From Fimousia sp045616445 (GTDB lineage Bacteria > Bacillota > Clostridia > Lachnospirales > Lachnospiraceae), in NCBI GenBank assembly GCA_045616445.1, contig JAZLGR010000018.1, positions 264,726 to 328,725 on the forward strand: a stretch of DNA of 64,000 nt, read 5' to 3'. Positions 1 to 8,896 of this stretch are shown here, piece by piece. The position numbers and the translations under genes are program-made. The stretch's first letter is position 1, and every line of letters starts with the position of its first letter. A model generated the notes under the pieces. It was not told the DNA's origin. It made no database searches and worked only from the letters and a program-made list of their open reading frames with translations.

Positions 1-1
1 T

Positions 2-631
2 GAACTGTCAGAAACAGTGAAATTAAAAAAGAATATCAAGTTCCACGAAAGTGGAGTTGTAGCAGTAGGATTCAGAAAAGGTGATGTGGTTAAGATTGAA
101 GGTCTGCTGAATGCCCTTTTGATCGAATCTGCCAACGATGCAGCTGTTGCATTGGCAGATTATATTGCAGGATCTGAGAAGGCGTTTGCAAAGATGATGA
201 ATCAGCGCGCGAAGGAGCTGGGGGCAACCCACTGCAATTTCGTGACCTCCAACGGGCTTCATGAAAACAATCATTACATCACAGCCTACGACATGTATCT
301 GATCTTTAAGGAAGCAATCAAATATGATGCCTTCTTAAATATCTGTAAAAAAGCGAATTATACTTTAAATTATGAAACAGCGGCTGGTATCCCATGGAGC
401 ATTCCGATGGATACGACAAACCACTATATTTCTGGTGAATATAGTCTGCCAGACGACATTTTCATGATCGGTGGTAAGACTGGAACAACCAGTCAGGCAG
501 GCTCCTGTCTGGTCATTCTGACAAAGGACAGCAAGGAGAATGAGTATATTTCCCTTGTGTACGGTGGGAATACAAAAGATGTGCTTTATCACACGATGAC
601 GGACTTATTGGAAAAAAGTCATAAAAAATAG
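2..631 (+). CDS. D-alanyl-D-alanine carboxypeptidase (peptidase S11), 5' truncated by window edge
   Basis: The reading frame is open to the left edge, so the N-terminus with the signal peptide and the SxxK active-site serine lies outside the window. What remains shows the SAN motif (the SxN motif of the family), in the context ESAND about 40 residues from the first visible GTG, and the KTG motif in IGGKTGTT near the C-terminus. These identify the S11 family of penicillin-binding carboxypeptidases, which remove the terminal D-Ala from peptidoglycan pentapeptides outside the membrane. The protein ends about 50 residues after KTG, so it lacks the extra C-terminal beta domain and amphipathic anchor of long PBP5-type enzymes. 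The family is firm; the exact paralog (DacB/DacF type) cannot be told. Confidence 0.85.
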   Translation, partial: ELSETVKLKKNIKFHESGVVAVGFRKGDVVKIEGLLNALLIESANDAAVALADYIAGSEKAFAKMMNQRAKELGATHCNFVTSNGLHENNHYITAYDMYLIFKEAIKYDAFLNICKKANYTLNYETAAGIPWSIPMDTTNHYISGEYSLPDDIFMIGGKTGTTSQAGSCLVILTKDSKENEYISLVYGGNTKDVLYHTMTDLLEKSHKK

Positions 632-696
632 TTGTTATTTTTAGGGTATTATTATACAATATATATAATAAAATATCTTTCTAAGGAGGAGATAAT

Positions 697-1125
697 ATGG
701 TCGAAATTATTTCAGGCGTTAAAGGAAAAGGAAAAACAAAAGTCTTAATCGAAAAGGTTAATGCAGCTGCTAAGGTTGCTGAAGGTAATATCGTTTATAT
801 CGATAAGAACAATAAAAAGATGTACGAATTAAATAGAGAAATTCGTTTCATCGTTTCTCCAGAATATGGAATCAAAAACACAGATATGTTCCTTGGTTTC
901 TTATGTGGAATCTTATCTCAGAACTATGATATTGAAACAATCTATTTAGAAAGTTTCCTTACTATTGCTAATATCGATGAAAGTGATGACGCTGCTGTTG
1001 AAGCTGCTGTAGAAGCAATCGAAACTATTTCCAAAGATTTCGAAGTTGACTTCGTAATCAGTGCTTCCCGCGATAAAGCTGACATGCCAGAAAGCATCCA
1101 GGGACTCGTTACTGTAGCATTATAA
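697..1125 (+). CDS. Small P-loop protein of unknown function
   Basis: This is a 142-residue cytoplasmic protein with a clear Walker A motif at residues 7-14 (GVKGKGKT), followed by an acidic, alanine-rich second half. No Walker B or other nucleotidase motif is obvious, and I do not recognise a named function; similar Lachnospiraceae proteins are sometimes labelled PilT-like, which this sequence does not prove. The start is set by a very strong ribosome site (AAGGAGGAG) about 8 bases upstream. Codons are strongly biased to the A/T-ending forms also seen in rpsO and the butyrate genes, suggesting high expression. It is monocistronic and is followed by an intrinsic terminator. Confidence 0.7.
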   Translation: MVEIISGVKGKGKTKVLIEKVNAAAKVAEGNIVYIDKNNKKMYELNREIRFIVSPEYGIKNTDMFLGFLCGILSQNYDIETIYLESFLTIANIDESDDAAVEAAVEAIETISKDFEVDFVISASRDKADMPESIQGLVTVAL

Positions 1126-1140
1126 GAACAAGACATTAGG

Positions 1141-1172
1141 AACTGTCACTTTAATAGTGGCAGTTCTTTTTA
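1141..1172 (+). terminator. Rho-independent terminator after the P-loop gene
   Basis: A 9-bp stem (AACTGTCAC with GTGGCAGTT, one G-T pair) encloses a 7-base loop and is followed by CTTTTT. It separates the P-loop gene from the radical SAM gene. Confidence 0.85.
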
Positions 1173-1244
1173 AGTGCAAGGATATATCTATACAGTTAAG
1201 TATTGCCTTCCGGGAGGATGCCCACTTGCGCGAAAGGAGAACGT

Positions 1245-2192
1245 ATGTCATATTATTATGCATATTCGGATTATCTGAAAAGTAAATACGGAGAAAAGGT
1301 GTACAAGCTTCCGGTGAACCTTCCGGTGAGCTGTCCAAATCGAATGGATGGAAACCGTGGCTGTGATTTCTGTGCAGACGTGGGCACAGGATTTGAGGCC
1401 ATGTCCAGCAAACAACCGGTGCTGACTCAGTTAGAAGAAACCAAAGTCCGCATCGAAAAGCGCTACAAGGCACACAAGTTCATCGCTTATTTCCAGAATT
1501 ATACCAATACATTCCTAAGCCTTGACCGGTTCAAATCCTATGTGGGGGAAGCAGTCAAGTGTCCAGACATAGTGGAAATCTCCATCTCCACAAGACCGGA
1601 CTGTATTAAGAAGGAATATCTTGACTATCTGATGGATCTTTATGAAACCTATGGCATTGAGATCAACATTGAGCTTGGCCTTCAGACAGTGAATTATCAG
1701 ACCCTTGCGTCCATCAACCGTGGCCATGGTCTGGCGGAATTCATCTCTGCAGTGCTGATGATCAAGAGATATCCATTTACCATCTGCACCCATATGATTC
1801 TGAATCTGCCTGGAGATACCATGGCGGATGCCATTGAGGGGGCGAAGATTCTCTCTGCCCTTGAGATTGATATTGTGAAGCTCCATTCCCTCTATTTGCC
1901 GACAAATTGCAGGTTGTATGAAAAATATATTGATGGTACAATTACTCTGTGTGACAAGAATGAGTATTTGGATCGTCTGACCGAATTTATTGCTCATGTA
2001 TCACCGAATATGGTTATTGAACGATTATTCAGCCGCGTTCCGGAGGAGTATTCAGAGTTTTCCAATTGGGGAACAAGCTGGTGGAAGCTCCGGGATGAAT
2101 TTGAGGCGTTGATGGAAGAAAAAGGATATGAGCAGGGGTGCAAATTCCATTACTTATATGGAGCTGCTTTAGATCGATGGGAGTTGGAATAA
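1245..2192 (+). CDS. Radical SAM protein, YhcC/TIGR01212-like
   Basis: The 315-residue product has a cysteine cluster at Cys30, Cys40 and Cys43 (C-X9-C-X2-C) in the context CPNRMDGNRGCDFC. This is the spaced radical SAM iron-sulfur motif of the YhcC family, not the usual CX3CX2C. The family is predicted to bind a 4Fe-4S cluster and SAM; its substrate is unknown. The ATG at 1245 is chosen because GAAAGGAG lies just upstream; a TTG 42 bases earlier in the same frame lacks a better site. The stop codon is directly followed by the ATG of the next gene, so the two are probably translationally coupled. Confidence 0.82.
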   Translation: MSYYYAYSDYLKSKYGEKVYKLPVNLPVSCPNRMDGNRGCDFCADVGTGFEAMSSKQPVLTQLEETKVRIEKRYKAHKFIAYFQNYTNTFLSLDRFKSYVGEAVKCPDIVEISISTRPDCIKKEYLDYLMDLYETYGIEINIELGLQTVNYQTLASINRGHGLAEFISAVLMIKRYPFTICTHMILNLPGDTMADAIEGAKILSALEIDIVKLHSLYLPTNCRLYEKYIDGTITLCDKNEYLDRLTEFIAHVSPNMVIERLFSRVPEEYSEFSNWGTSWWKLRDEFEALMEEKGYEQGCKFHYLYGAALDRWELE

Positions 2193-3575
2193 ATGGCGAA
2201 ACAAAGACAGGAAAAACGTAATCTGAATCTAAGAGTTGTGGTTTTCTTTGTCATCTTTATTTATATGTGCGTGCATCTGGTGACCTATATTTTCAAATCC
2301 AGCATTAACGTATATGAAGTAAAGGCAGGGAAGGTGGTAGATACCTTAACCCTGAACGGACTGGTGGTCCGTGAAGAGGAACTGGTGAAGAGCAACGGAG
2401 ATGGATATATCACATTTTTTTCTCCAGACCAGTCCAAAGTGTATAACGGAGAAATCGTATACACATTAGATGAAGATGGAAGAATCAAGGAATATATCTC
2501 TGAACAGATTGCTTCCAAGAAGAAAGTGAAAAAGAAGAATATGAAGGCGGTTGCCGGTATTGTGGAGGATTTTCAGGACCACTATGACCAGGCAGACTTC
2601 GGTGAAGTATATAATGTAAAACAGAAGCTTGACAATGCGGTATTCAATACCAATGAAGAATACATTCAGAAGGCGCTGATCAAATATCAGCAGGAAGAAG
2701 AAGGCAGTGAGCAGGCTTATCAGGTTGGCACAAGCAAGAAAAGCGGAATCTTAACCCTGACTGTGGATGATTTCACCAAGACTAATCCGAACAAGGTGAC
2801 AGTGGATGATCTGAAGAAGGATTCCTACAAGCAGTCCAGACTGATGCCGAATGCATTGGTGAAGAAGGGGGATGTGATCTATCGTATGGTTACCAGTGAA
2901 AACTGGTATATGGTAGTGAAGCTTACCAAGAACCAGTATGAAGAGCTGAAAAACCGTAGCACCGTGAAGGTAACATTTGGCCAGAATAATATCAAATGCA
3001 ATGCAGGAATTGAGACAAAAAAGGTGGGCAGAAACTATCTCGCAAGCTTAACCTTTAATAAATATATGATTCGTTTTATCAACGATCGTTACCTTGGAAT
3101 CGAGCTTTCCCTCGATGAGGATTCCGGATTCAAGATTCCAAAATCCTCTGTGAAGATGGAAGAATTCTACAAGATTCCAAAGAGTTATCTGACAAAGGGC
3201 GGCAACAGCAACGCCTACACTCTCCTTGCCAAGGGTCCAAAGGAAGAGAAAGCATCCACATTAGAGGGCATTTCCTTCTATTATTATGCAGACAGCACAG
3301 ATTTTGTTTTCGTGCGTAAGAAGGACATTGCCAAGAACACAACAATCTTCAAAACTGCGGATCGGGATTCCAAGCAGAGAATCTTAAGTGATACGGTGGA
3401 GAAGGAGGTTGTATTCTGCGTCAACTCTGGTTATGCAGAGATGCGTATCGTAGATGTGATCGGCAAGGAAGAAAACTATTATCTGATCAAGTCTAACACA
3501 AGCAATGGTGTGGGCCTGGCAGATCATATTGCGGAAAATTATAAAGAAGTCAATGAGAATAGAATTATCTATTGA
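2193..3575 (+). CDS. Membrane-anchored HlyD/adaptor-like protein
   Basis: The 460-residue protein has a short basic N-terminus, one transmembrane segment at about residues 14-34, and a large extracytoplasmic region rich in lysine and beta-strand-like segments. The stretch after the membrane anchor (GKVVDTLTLNGLVVREEELV and following) resembles the lipoyl-like start of HlyD-type membrane-fusion adaptors. No ABC transporter or outer-membrane partner is next to it. Instead it sits directly upstream of yggS, sepF and ylmH, a context that hints at an envelope or division role. The ATG immediately follows the preceding stop. The family call is moderate and the function is unknown. Confidence 0.6.
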   Translation: MAKQRQEKRNLNLRVVVFFVIFIYMCVHLVTYIFKSSINVYEVKAGKVVDTLTLNGLVVREEELVKSNGDGYITFFSPDQSKVYNGEIVYTLDEDGRIKEYISEQIASKKKVKKKNMKAVAGIVEDFQDHYDQADFGEVYNVKQKLDNAVFNTNEEYIQKALIKYQQEEEGSEQAYQVGTSKKSGILTLTVDDFTKTNPNKVTVDDLKKDSYKQSRLMPNALVKKGDVIYRMVTSENWYMVVKLTKNQYEELKNRSTVKVTFGQNNIKCNAGIETKKVGRNYLASLTFNKYMIRFINDRYLGIELSLDEDSGFKIPKSSVKMEEFYKIPKSYLTKGGNSNAYTLLAKGPKEEKASTLEGISFYYYADSTDFVFVRKKDIAKNTTIFKTADRDSKQRILSDTVEKEVVFCVNSGYAEMRIVDVIGKEENYYLIKSNTSNGVGLADHIAENYKEVNENRIIY

Positions 3576-3599
3576 TCAACAGCCGTTAGGAGTATAGAC

Positions 3600-4292
3600 A
3601 TGTTAAAAGAAAATTATGATCTTGTGGCAGAGAAGGTTGCGGCAGCCTGTGAACGAGCAGGAAGAGATAAAGACGAAGTAACCATCATCGCTGTCAGCAA
3701 AACAAAACCTCTCTCTAACGTTGTGGAATTACAGTCCCATGGCGTGATGGATTTTGGGGAAAATAAAGTACAGGAATTATGTTCCAAATATGAAGAGATT
3801 GAAAAGCCGGTAAGATGGCATCTCATCGGTCATTTACAGACCAACAAGGTAAAATATATTGTGGATAAGGTGGAGCTCATTCATTCTGTGGAATCCTTAA
3901 AGCTTGCGAAGCAGATCAGTAAGGAAGCGGGGAAGAAGGGTGTGACTGTTCCAGTGCTCATTCAGGTCAATGTTGCCTCCGAAGAGACCAAATTTGGCTT
4001 GGATACAGCAGAAGTGATGGCACTTGTGGAAGAAGCAGCAAAGCTTCCAAACATGAAGATTAAAGGACTTATGACCATCGCACCATTTGTGGATGATCCG
4101 GAAGACAACAGACTCTATTTTAGAGAACTGAAGCAATTATTTATTGACATCAAAGATAAAAATCTCGATAATGTAGATATGGAAATTCTATCAATGGGTA
4201 TGACAGGAGATTACGAAGTAGCCATTGAAGAGGGCGCAACCATGGTCCGTGTGGGAACAGGTATTTTTGGAGCCCGCAATTATAATATTTAG
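3600..4292 (+). CDS. yggS: YggS/PLPBP-family pyridoxal 5'-phosphate homeostasis protein
   Basis: This 230-residue protein carries the PLP-binding lysine at Lys34 in AVSKTKP and the conserved HLIGHLQTNK segment, followed by the MSMGMTGDYEVAIEEGATMVRVG phosphate-binding region near the C-terminus. The family is a single-domain TIM barrel that binds PLP without known catalysis and keeps PLP and amino acid pools in balance. Its position just upstream of sepF is the classic Gram-positive arrangement (ylmE-sepF-ylmH). The length matches the family. The start is an ATG after a GTTAGGAG-like site. Confidence 0.93.
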   Translation: MLKENYDLVAEKVAAACERAGRDKDEVTIIAVSKTKPLSNVVELQSHGVMDFGENKVQELCSKYEEIEKPVRWHLIGHLQTNKVKYIVDKVELIHSVESLKLAKQISKEAGKKGVTVPVLIQVNVASEETKFGLDTAEVMALVEEAAKLPNMKIKGLMTIAPFVDDPEDNRLYFRELKQLFIDIKDKNLDNVDMEILSMGMTGDYEVAIEEGATMVRVGTGIFGARNYNI

Positions 4293-4328
4293 CATCAACG
4301 TGTGAATGATAATTTGGAGGTTAGATAG

Positions 4329-4901
4329 ATGGGGACATTAGATAAATTCATGGATCTTATGAGAATCAACGATCCTGAAATTGAAGAAGAATACGAAAAC
4401 GAAGAAGATTACGAAGAATATGAAGAAGAGGAAGTGGAAGAAGTAGAAGAAAAGCGTTCTTTCTTCTCATTCGGTCGTAAAAAAGAAGCACCAGCTGTTG
4501 TGGAAGAAGAGGAAGAAATCGAAGAAGAACCTGCTTACACACCACAGCCTACAAGAGGTCCTTCTTATCGTCCGGCTCCAACTCGCAATAAGGTGGTATC
4601 CATGAACGGAACAGGAATTGAAGTAATTGTAGTCAGACCAATTGATTTTACAGACTGCAAGATTATCGCAGATTACCTTGGTGAAGGCAAAACTGTCATG
4701 ATCAATATGGAAGACATTAAGAATCCGGCAGCACAGAGAACGATCGACTTTATCGGCGGTGCAGTATATGCATATAATGGCACATTAACAGCAGCATCTC
4801 CTAAGATGTTCATTGCAGCTCCTGGTGAAGTAATTGTAGATGGTGATTTATGCGATGATATCATGAATGAGAATATCGTTGCACCACAGATTTCAGAATA
4901 A
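4329..4901 (+). CDS. sepF: Cell division protein SepF
   Basis: The 190-residue product starts with an amphipathic membrane-binding helix (about residues 1-15), then has a long acidic glutamate-rich linker (about 16-75) and a proline-rich stretch. The SepF core runs from about residue 90 to the end, including the VVRPIDFTDCKIIADYLGEG strand-helix unit. SepF polymerises into rings, tethers FtsZ to the membrane and aids septum assembly in Gram-positives. It follows yggS and precedes ylmH. The acidic linker is longer than in Bacillus, a common variable feature. An intrinsic terminator follows it. Confidence 0.95.
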   Translation: MGTLDKFMDLMRINDPEIEEEYENEEDYEEYEEEEVEEVEEKRSFFSFGRKKEAPAVVEEEEEIEEEPAYTPQPTRGPSYRPAPTRNKVVSMNGTGIEVIVVRPIDFTDCKIIADYLGEGKTVMINMEDIKNPAAQRTIDFIGGAVYAYNGTLTAASPKMFIAAPGEVIVDGDLCDDIMNENIVAPQISE

Positions 4902-4929
4902 AGGGAATAGAGATATTACGATGATGATC

Positions 4930-4962
4930 AAGAACTGCATGTTCCATGCAGTTCTTGTTTTG
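4930..4962 (+). terminator. Rho-independent terminator after sepF
   Basis: A perfect 12-bp stem (AAGAACTGCATG with CATGCAGTTCTT) has a 3-base loop and is followed by GTTTT. It ends the yggS-sepF transcript before ylmH. Confidence 0.88.
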
Positions 4963-5003
4963 GTATATAAATATCTACAAAAAAGTAGATAATTAGGAGA
5001 CTT

Positions 5004-5759
5004 ATGGAAGCAGAAGAATATTTAGCCAAACGAATGAAGGAACTGGCAGCCAAATCCTACCAGCAGTCCGTCTATCTTCATACCAATTTTCTTTCACTGG
5101 CAGAACAGAGCCTCTACTATACCATGGAGCGGGAACTATCCTACGCTGAGGGACATGCTTTGGGCGGCCATGATTATGCAGAGAGAAAGCTGATTCAGTT
5201 TGGTTCAGAAAAGCTGTTTGGATATGAAGGATTTTCTCCAATTCTCTGTATCCATATCCGGCCATTGGCGCCAAAGTTTTCAGAAACCTTAAGCCACAGA
5301 GACTATCTGGGGGCAATCATGAATCTGGGAATTGAGAGGGAATATCTTGGGGATATCTTGATTGACGGGACTGACGCCTATGTATTCTGCATTGACTCTA
5401 TGGCAGAGTATCTGGTGAAGGAAATTACCAAAATCAGACATACCCTTGTGATGACCGAGCTCATTGATCCGCAGGATCTGCATATCGAACCGAAGAAAAA
5501 GATGATCGAGGGATTCGTATCCTCCTTTCGCGTGGATGCAGTCATCGCCCTTGGATTTTCTTTATCAAGAAAGGATGCCCACACAGCCATCACCTCAAAG
5601 AGGGTATTTATCAATGGCCGTCTGGTGGAATCCCCTTCAAAACAGATTGCAGAGGGAGACTTGATCTCCGTTCGAGGGCTGGGCAAGATGGAATTTGATC
5701 AGATTCGCGGCATGTCCAAGAAGGGACGTCACAGCGTGGTGATCAACCGATTTATATAA
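5004..5759 (+). CDS. ylmH: YlmH-family S4-domain RNA-binding protein
   Basis: The 251-residue protein has an N-terminal YlmH domain and a C-terminal S4 RNA-binding domain from about residue 180, with RKDAHTAITSKRVFINGRLV and an end rich in basic residues. YlmH is encoded in the division cluster of Gram-positives; recent work on the family places it on the 50S subunit as a stalled-ribosome or quality-control factor, while older annotation called it a division protein. The sequence supports RNA binding only. A GGAG site precedes the ATG, and lspA starts 15 bases downstream. Confidence 0.9.
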   Translation: MEAEEYLAKRMKELAAKSYQQSVYLHTNFLSLAEQSLYYTMERELSYAEGHALGGHDYAERKLIQFGSEKLFGYEGFSPILCIHIRPLAPKFSETLSHRDYLGAIMNLGIEREYLGDILIDGTDAYVFCIDSMAEYLVKEITKIRHTLVMTELIDPQDLHIEPKKKMIEGFVSSFRVDAVIALGFSLSRKDAHTAITSKRVFINGRLVESPSKQIAEGDLISVRGLGKMEFDQIRGMSKKGRHSVVINRFI

Positions 5760-5774
5760 GGAAAGCAATATAAT

Positions 5775-6284
5775 ATGAAAAAAATAGTAACAAGTCTTCT
5801 GGTGATCGTGGCGCTCATTGTTGCCGATCAGGCAACCAAGGCATGGGCGGTGGCACATCTGATGAACAAGCCTGCCATTCCGATCATCAAAGGTGTATTT
5901 GAACTGGAATATCTGGAAAACAGAGGGGCAGCATTCGGTTCCATGCAGGGAAGACAGGTCTTTCTCCTTGCGGTGACCGTCGGTGTACTGGCCTTTCTGG
6001 TATATGCATTTTATAAAATGCCGGACAGCAGGCGGTATCTGCCGCTGAAAACCATCGTGGTGCTGATCTTTTCCGGCGCAATTGGGAATATGATCGACCG
6101 CGTGATGCAGGGATATGTGGTGGATTTTCTCTATTTTAAGCTGATCAATTTCCCAATTTTTAATGTGGCAGACTGCTATGTGACGGTATCTGCCTTTTTA
6201 CTGATTTTCCTTGTGCTTTTTGTATACAAGGAGGATGAATTTGACTTTTTGGGAAAGGGAAAGAAAGATGAAACAGGGGCTTAG
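5775..6284 (+). CDS. lspA: Lipoprotein signal peptidase (signal peptidase II)
   Basis: This 169-residue integral membrane aspartyl protease has four predicted membrane segments. The two catalytic aspartates are visible as Asp108 in GNMIDRV and Asp133 in FNVADCYV, and the conserved ENRGAAFG segment is at residues 48-55. It cleaves prolipoproteins ahead of the lipid-modified cysteine, and the window encodes several lipoproteins that would be substrates. The 3' end overlaps the next gene by 17 bases, indicating co-translation in an lspA-rluD pair, a very common arrangement in bacteria. Confidence 0.95.
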   Translation: MKKIVTSLLVIVALIVADQATKAWAVAHLMNKPAIPIIKGVFELEYLENRGAAFGSMQGRQVFLLAVTVGVLAFLVYAFYKMPDSRRYLPLKTIVVLIFSGAIGNMIDRVMQGYVVDFLYFKLINFPIFNVADCYVTVSAFLLIFLVLFVYKEDEFDFLGKGKKDETGA

Positions 6285-7164
6285 AATTGACCGTTATCTT
6301 GCAGAAGCTTACAGCGAACATTCCAGGTCTTACCTTCAGAAGCTGATCAAGGATGGAGAGGTCTTAGTAAATGGCAAGGCAGTAAAGCCCAATTACAAGC
6401 TTTCCGAGGAAGATGAAGTGACGGTGAACATTCCAGAGCCAAAGGAAGTGGACATTGTTCCTGAACCGGTTCCCCTTGATATTGTCTATGAGGATGCTGA
6501 TATTCTCATTCTCAACAAAGGGAAGGATATGGTGGTTCATCCATGTCCGGGACATTATTCCGGCACCTTAGTCAATGGACTGCTATACCACTGCAAGGAT
6601 GAACTTTCCGGCATCAATGGAGAATTAAGACCGGGCATCGTTCATCGAATTGACAAAGATACCACCGGACTTCTGGTGGTTTGTAAGAATGATCAGGCCC
6701 ACCGTTTTATTGCGGAGCAGCTGAAAGTTCATTCTATCACAAGAAAATATCATGCCATCGTCTACAATCATATCAACGAGGAAGAGGGCACAGTGGATGC
6801 GCCGATTGGACGTAACCCCAATGACCGCAAGAAGATGGCAGTTAACTATAAGAATGGAAAACACGCAGTGACCCATTACAAAGTGCTTTCCAGATTGAAG
6901 AATAATTTTACCTATATTGAATGTTCACTGGAGACGGGAAGAACCCACCAGATCCGCGTGCATATGTCCAAGATTCATCATCCATTGTTGGGAGATGAGA
7001 TATACGGACCAAAGAAAGACAGATATGGCCTCACCGGCCAGTGTCTCCACGCGAAAACGTTGGGATTCATTCATCCAACCACAAAGGAATATGTGGAATT
7101 TGATTCCCCGCTTCCAGATTATTTTGAAAAGCTGTTAAGAAAGCTTGGTCAGGAGGAACTATGA
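6268..7164 (+). CDS. RluD-family 23S rRNA pseudouridine synthase
   Basis: The 298-residue protein has an N-terminal S4 domain (about residues 5-55) and an RluA/RluD-type catalytic domain with HRIDKDTTG at residues 126-134, Asp129 being the catalytic aspartate, and ETGRTHQIRVHM farther on. It is predicted to isomerise uridines in 23S rRNA. The ATG at 6268 is preferred because GGGAAAGGG precedes it and the S4 domain starts right there; an in-frame TTG/ATG farther upstream would lie deep inside lspA. Its end overlaps the next start (ATGA), so the run is probably one operon. Confidence 0.92.
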   Translation: MKQGLRIDRYLAEAYSEHSRSYLQKLIKDGEVLVNGKAVKPNYKLSEEDEVTVNIPEPKEVDIVPEPVPLDIVYEDADILILNKGKDMVVHPCPGHYSGTLVNGLLYHCKDELSGINGELRPGIVHRIDKDTTGLLVVCKNDQAHRFIAEQLKVHSITRKYHAIVYNHINEEEGTVDAPIGRNPNDRKKMAVNYKNGKHAVTHYKVLSRLKNNFTYIECSLETGRTHQIRVHMSKIHHPLLGDEIYGPKKDRYGLTGQCLHAKTLGFIHPTTKEYVEFDSPLPDYFEKLLRKLGQEEL

Positions 7165-8036
7165 ACTGGTTAGATCTGCATATGCATTCCTCCGTCAGCA
7201 TGGATGGAGAATTCACACCTGAGGAGCTTGTGTTAAAAGCAAAGGAAGCAGGCGTTCAGGTGATGGCAATCTGCGATCACAACGTGACAGAAGGTGTTGC
7301 GGCTGGCGTGGAAGCAGCTAAGAAGGAAGGCATGGTAAGTGTTCCCGGCGTGGAACTGGATACCTGCTGTGAGGGCAAGAATTTCCATATTATTGGATAT
7401 GGCATTGATCCGAACCATCCGGAAATCATCGGATTCGGCGAGGAGGTGCGTGCCCATAAGCGTGCCAATGGTACAGCCCGCATGCAGAAGATGCATGACA
7501 TGGGATTTTTCTTTGACGATGATGAAGTATGGAAGGTATGCCGCAAGGGACATATCATTATCCCAGATGTGTTCGAGGTTATCTTCCGTGACCATAGAAA
7601 CGACGGCAATCCACTGGTGGAGGAATATCGTACCCACGATATGCCGGGGGTGGATTTCTACTGGAAATACTGTGCAAAACCTGGTACACCGGGATTTATT
7701 CCGGAAGGCAACCTGCCTGCAGAATATGGCATCAAGTGTATCAAGGCAGCCGGCGGAATTCCGGTACTGGCACATCCAGGTGCCAATATGGGAAAGAACG
7801 CGGACATTTTCCGTGCTCTTGTGGAACTGGGAATTGAAGGTGTCGAATGCTATTGCAGTTATCATACCAATGGCGAAGACATTTTTTATAAAGAACTTGC
7901 TGGAAAATATGGATTGTTTTACACCCAGGGCAGCGATTATCACGGCCGATTAAAGCCACAGATCGCACCGGGAAGCATCAATTCCGGCGAAGAGGAACTG
8001 ATTTACAAAAACCTGATGAAAAAACTGGGTTGGTAA
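7161..8036 (+). CDS. PHP-domain phosphoesterase
   Basis: The 291-residue protein shows the PHP metal-binding pattern: HMH at residues 7-9, a CDHN motif near residue 38, LAHPG around residue 205 and a GSDYHG motif near the C-terminus. PHP proteins coordinate two or three metals and hydrolyse phosphomonoesters or nucleotides. Stand-alone forms of this size resemble the YciV/RnaAM or AMP/oligonucleotide phosphatase group, but the substrate cannot be read from sequence. It starts in a 4-base ATGA overlap with the pseudouridine synthase gene and ends just before proC. Confidence 0.82.
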   Translation: MNWLDLHMHSSVSMDGEFTPEELVLKAKEAGVQVMAICDHNVTEGVAAGVEAAKKEGMVSVPGVELDTCCEGKNFHIIGYGIDPNHPEIIGFGEEVRAHKRANGTARMQKMHDMGFFFDDDEVWKVCRKGHIIIPDVFEVIFRDHRNDGNPLVEEYRTHDMPGVDFYWKYCAKPGTPGFIPEGNLPAEYGIKCIKAAGGIPVLAHPGANMGKNADIFRALVELGIEGVECYCSYHTNGEDIFYKELAGKYGLFYTQGSDYHGRLKPQIAPGSINSGEEELIYKNLMKKLGW

Positions 8037-8044
8037 GGAGAAGT

Positions 8045-8845
8045 ATGAAATATAAAGTAGGATTTATCGGATGCGGGAATATGGCATCTGCCATGATCAG
8101 TGGAATTGTGGAAAACAAAGTAGTAGCACCAGAAGAAATCGTGGCATCAAACCGCAGCCAGAAAAAGCTCATTGATGCAAAGGAACGATATGGCATCGAA
8201 ATCGCAGCAGATAACGTGGAAGTAGCAAAGAATTCCGACGTGATCATCCTTGCGGTTAAACCAATTTATTATCACAAATGTATCAAACAGATTCGTAAGC
8301 ACATCGATGATGACCAGATCATCATCTCCATCGCGCCAGGTTTTGAACTTGAAAAGTTAAGCTACTGGTTCGGCGAAGACAGAAAGATCATCCGCACCAT
8401 GCCTAATACACCTGCCATGGTTTCCGAGGGTATGACTGCCGTTTGTCCGAATGAGAATGTGGAACCGGAAGAAGTAGAAATGGTTGTCAACTTATTACAG
8501 GGCTTTGGTAAGGCAGAATATGTGCCGGAACATATCATGGAAGCAGTGGTTGCAGTCAGCGGCAGCTCTCCGGCATATGTATATATGTTCATTGAAGCAA
8601 TGGCTGATGCAGCAGTGGCAGAAGGTATGGGAAGAGAGCAGGCATACCGTTTTGCAGCACAGGCAGTCCTTGGAAGTGCTAAGATGGTACTTGAGACAGG
8701 ACTTCACCCAGGCGCTTTAAAAGATCAGGTATGTTCTCCAGGTGGAACTACCATCGTGGCGGTGCGTGAACTTGAACGAAGAGGCTTCCGTTCTGCAGTG
8801 ATGGAAGCAATGGCAGCATGTGCGAAGAAGTGTAGAAAAAAATAA
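8045..8845 (+). CDS. proC: Pyrroline-5-carboxylate reductase
   Basis: The 266-residue enzyme catalyses the last step of proline synthesis, NAD(P)H-dependent reduction of pyrroline-5-carboxylate. It starts with a Rossmann fold (GFIGCGNMASAM, about residues 6-17) and has the conserved substrate-binding region SGSSPAYVYMFIEAMADAA and the PGGTT motif near the C-terminus. The ATG at 8045 has AAGGAGAAGT directly upstream; a TTG 15 bases earlier overlaps the PHP gene and is less likely. The length matches the family (about 265-280). Confidence 0.95.
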   Translation: MKYKVGFIGCGNMASAMISGIVENKVVAPEEIVASNRSQKKLIDAKERYGIEIAADNVEVAKNSDVIILAVKPIYYHKCIKQIRKHIDDDQIIISIAPGFELEKLSYWFGEDRKIIRTMPNTPAMVSEGMTAVCPNENVEPEEVEMVVNLLQGFGKAEYVPEHIMEAVVAVSGSSPAYVYMFIEAMADAAVAEGMGREQAYRFAAQAVLGSAKMVLETGLHPGALKDQVCSPGGTTIVAVRELERRGFRSAVMEAMAACAKKCRKK

Positions 8846-8854
8846 AACACACTC

Positions 8855-8883
8855 TTGTCATGGATGATCTGCTATGCTATAAT
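8855..8883 (+). promoter_or_regulatory. Sigma-A promoter of rpsO
   Basis: TTGTCA at 8855-8860 and a consensus TATAAT at 8878-8883 are separated by exactly 17 bases. This predicts a transcript starting near 8890, giving rpsO a leader of about 95 nucleotides. Confidence 0.85.
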
Positions 8884-8896
8884 CATCTTCGTGTGA

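Noticed and set aside
7233..7953. Long open frames on both strands opposite or shifted from the PHP gene
   Set aside because: They mirror the real gene, lack ribosome sites and their translations show no domain pattern.
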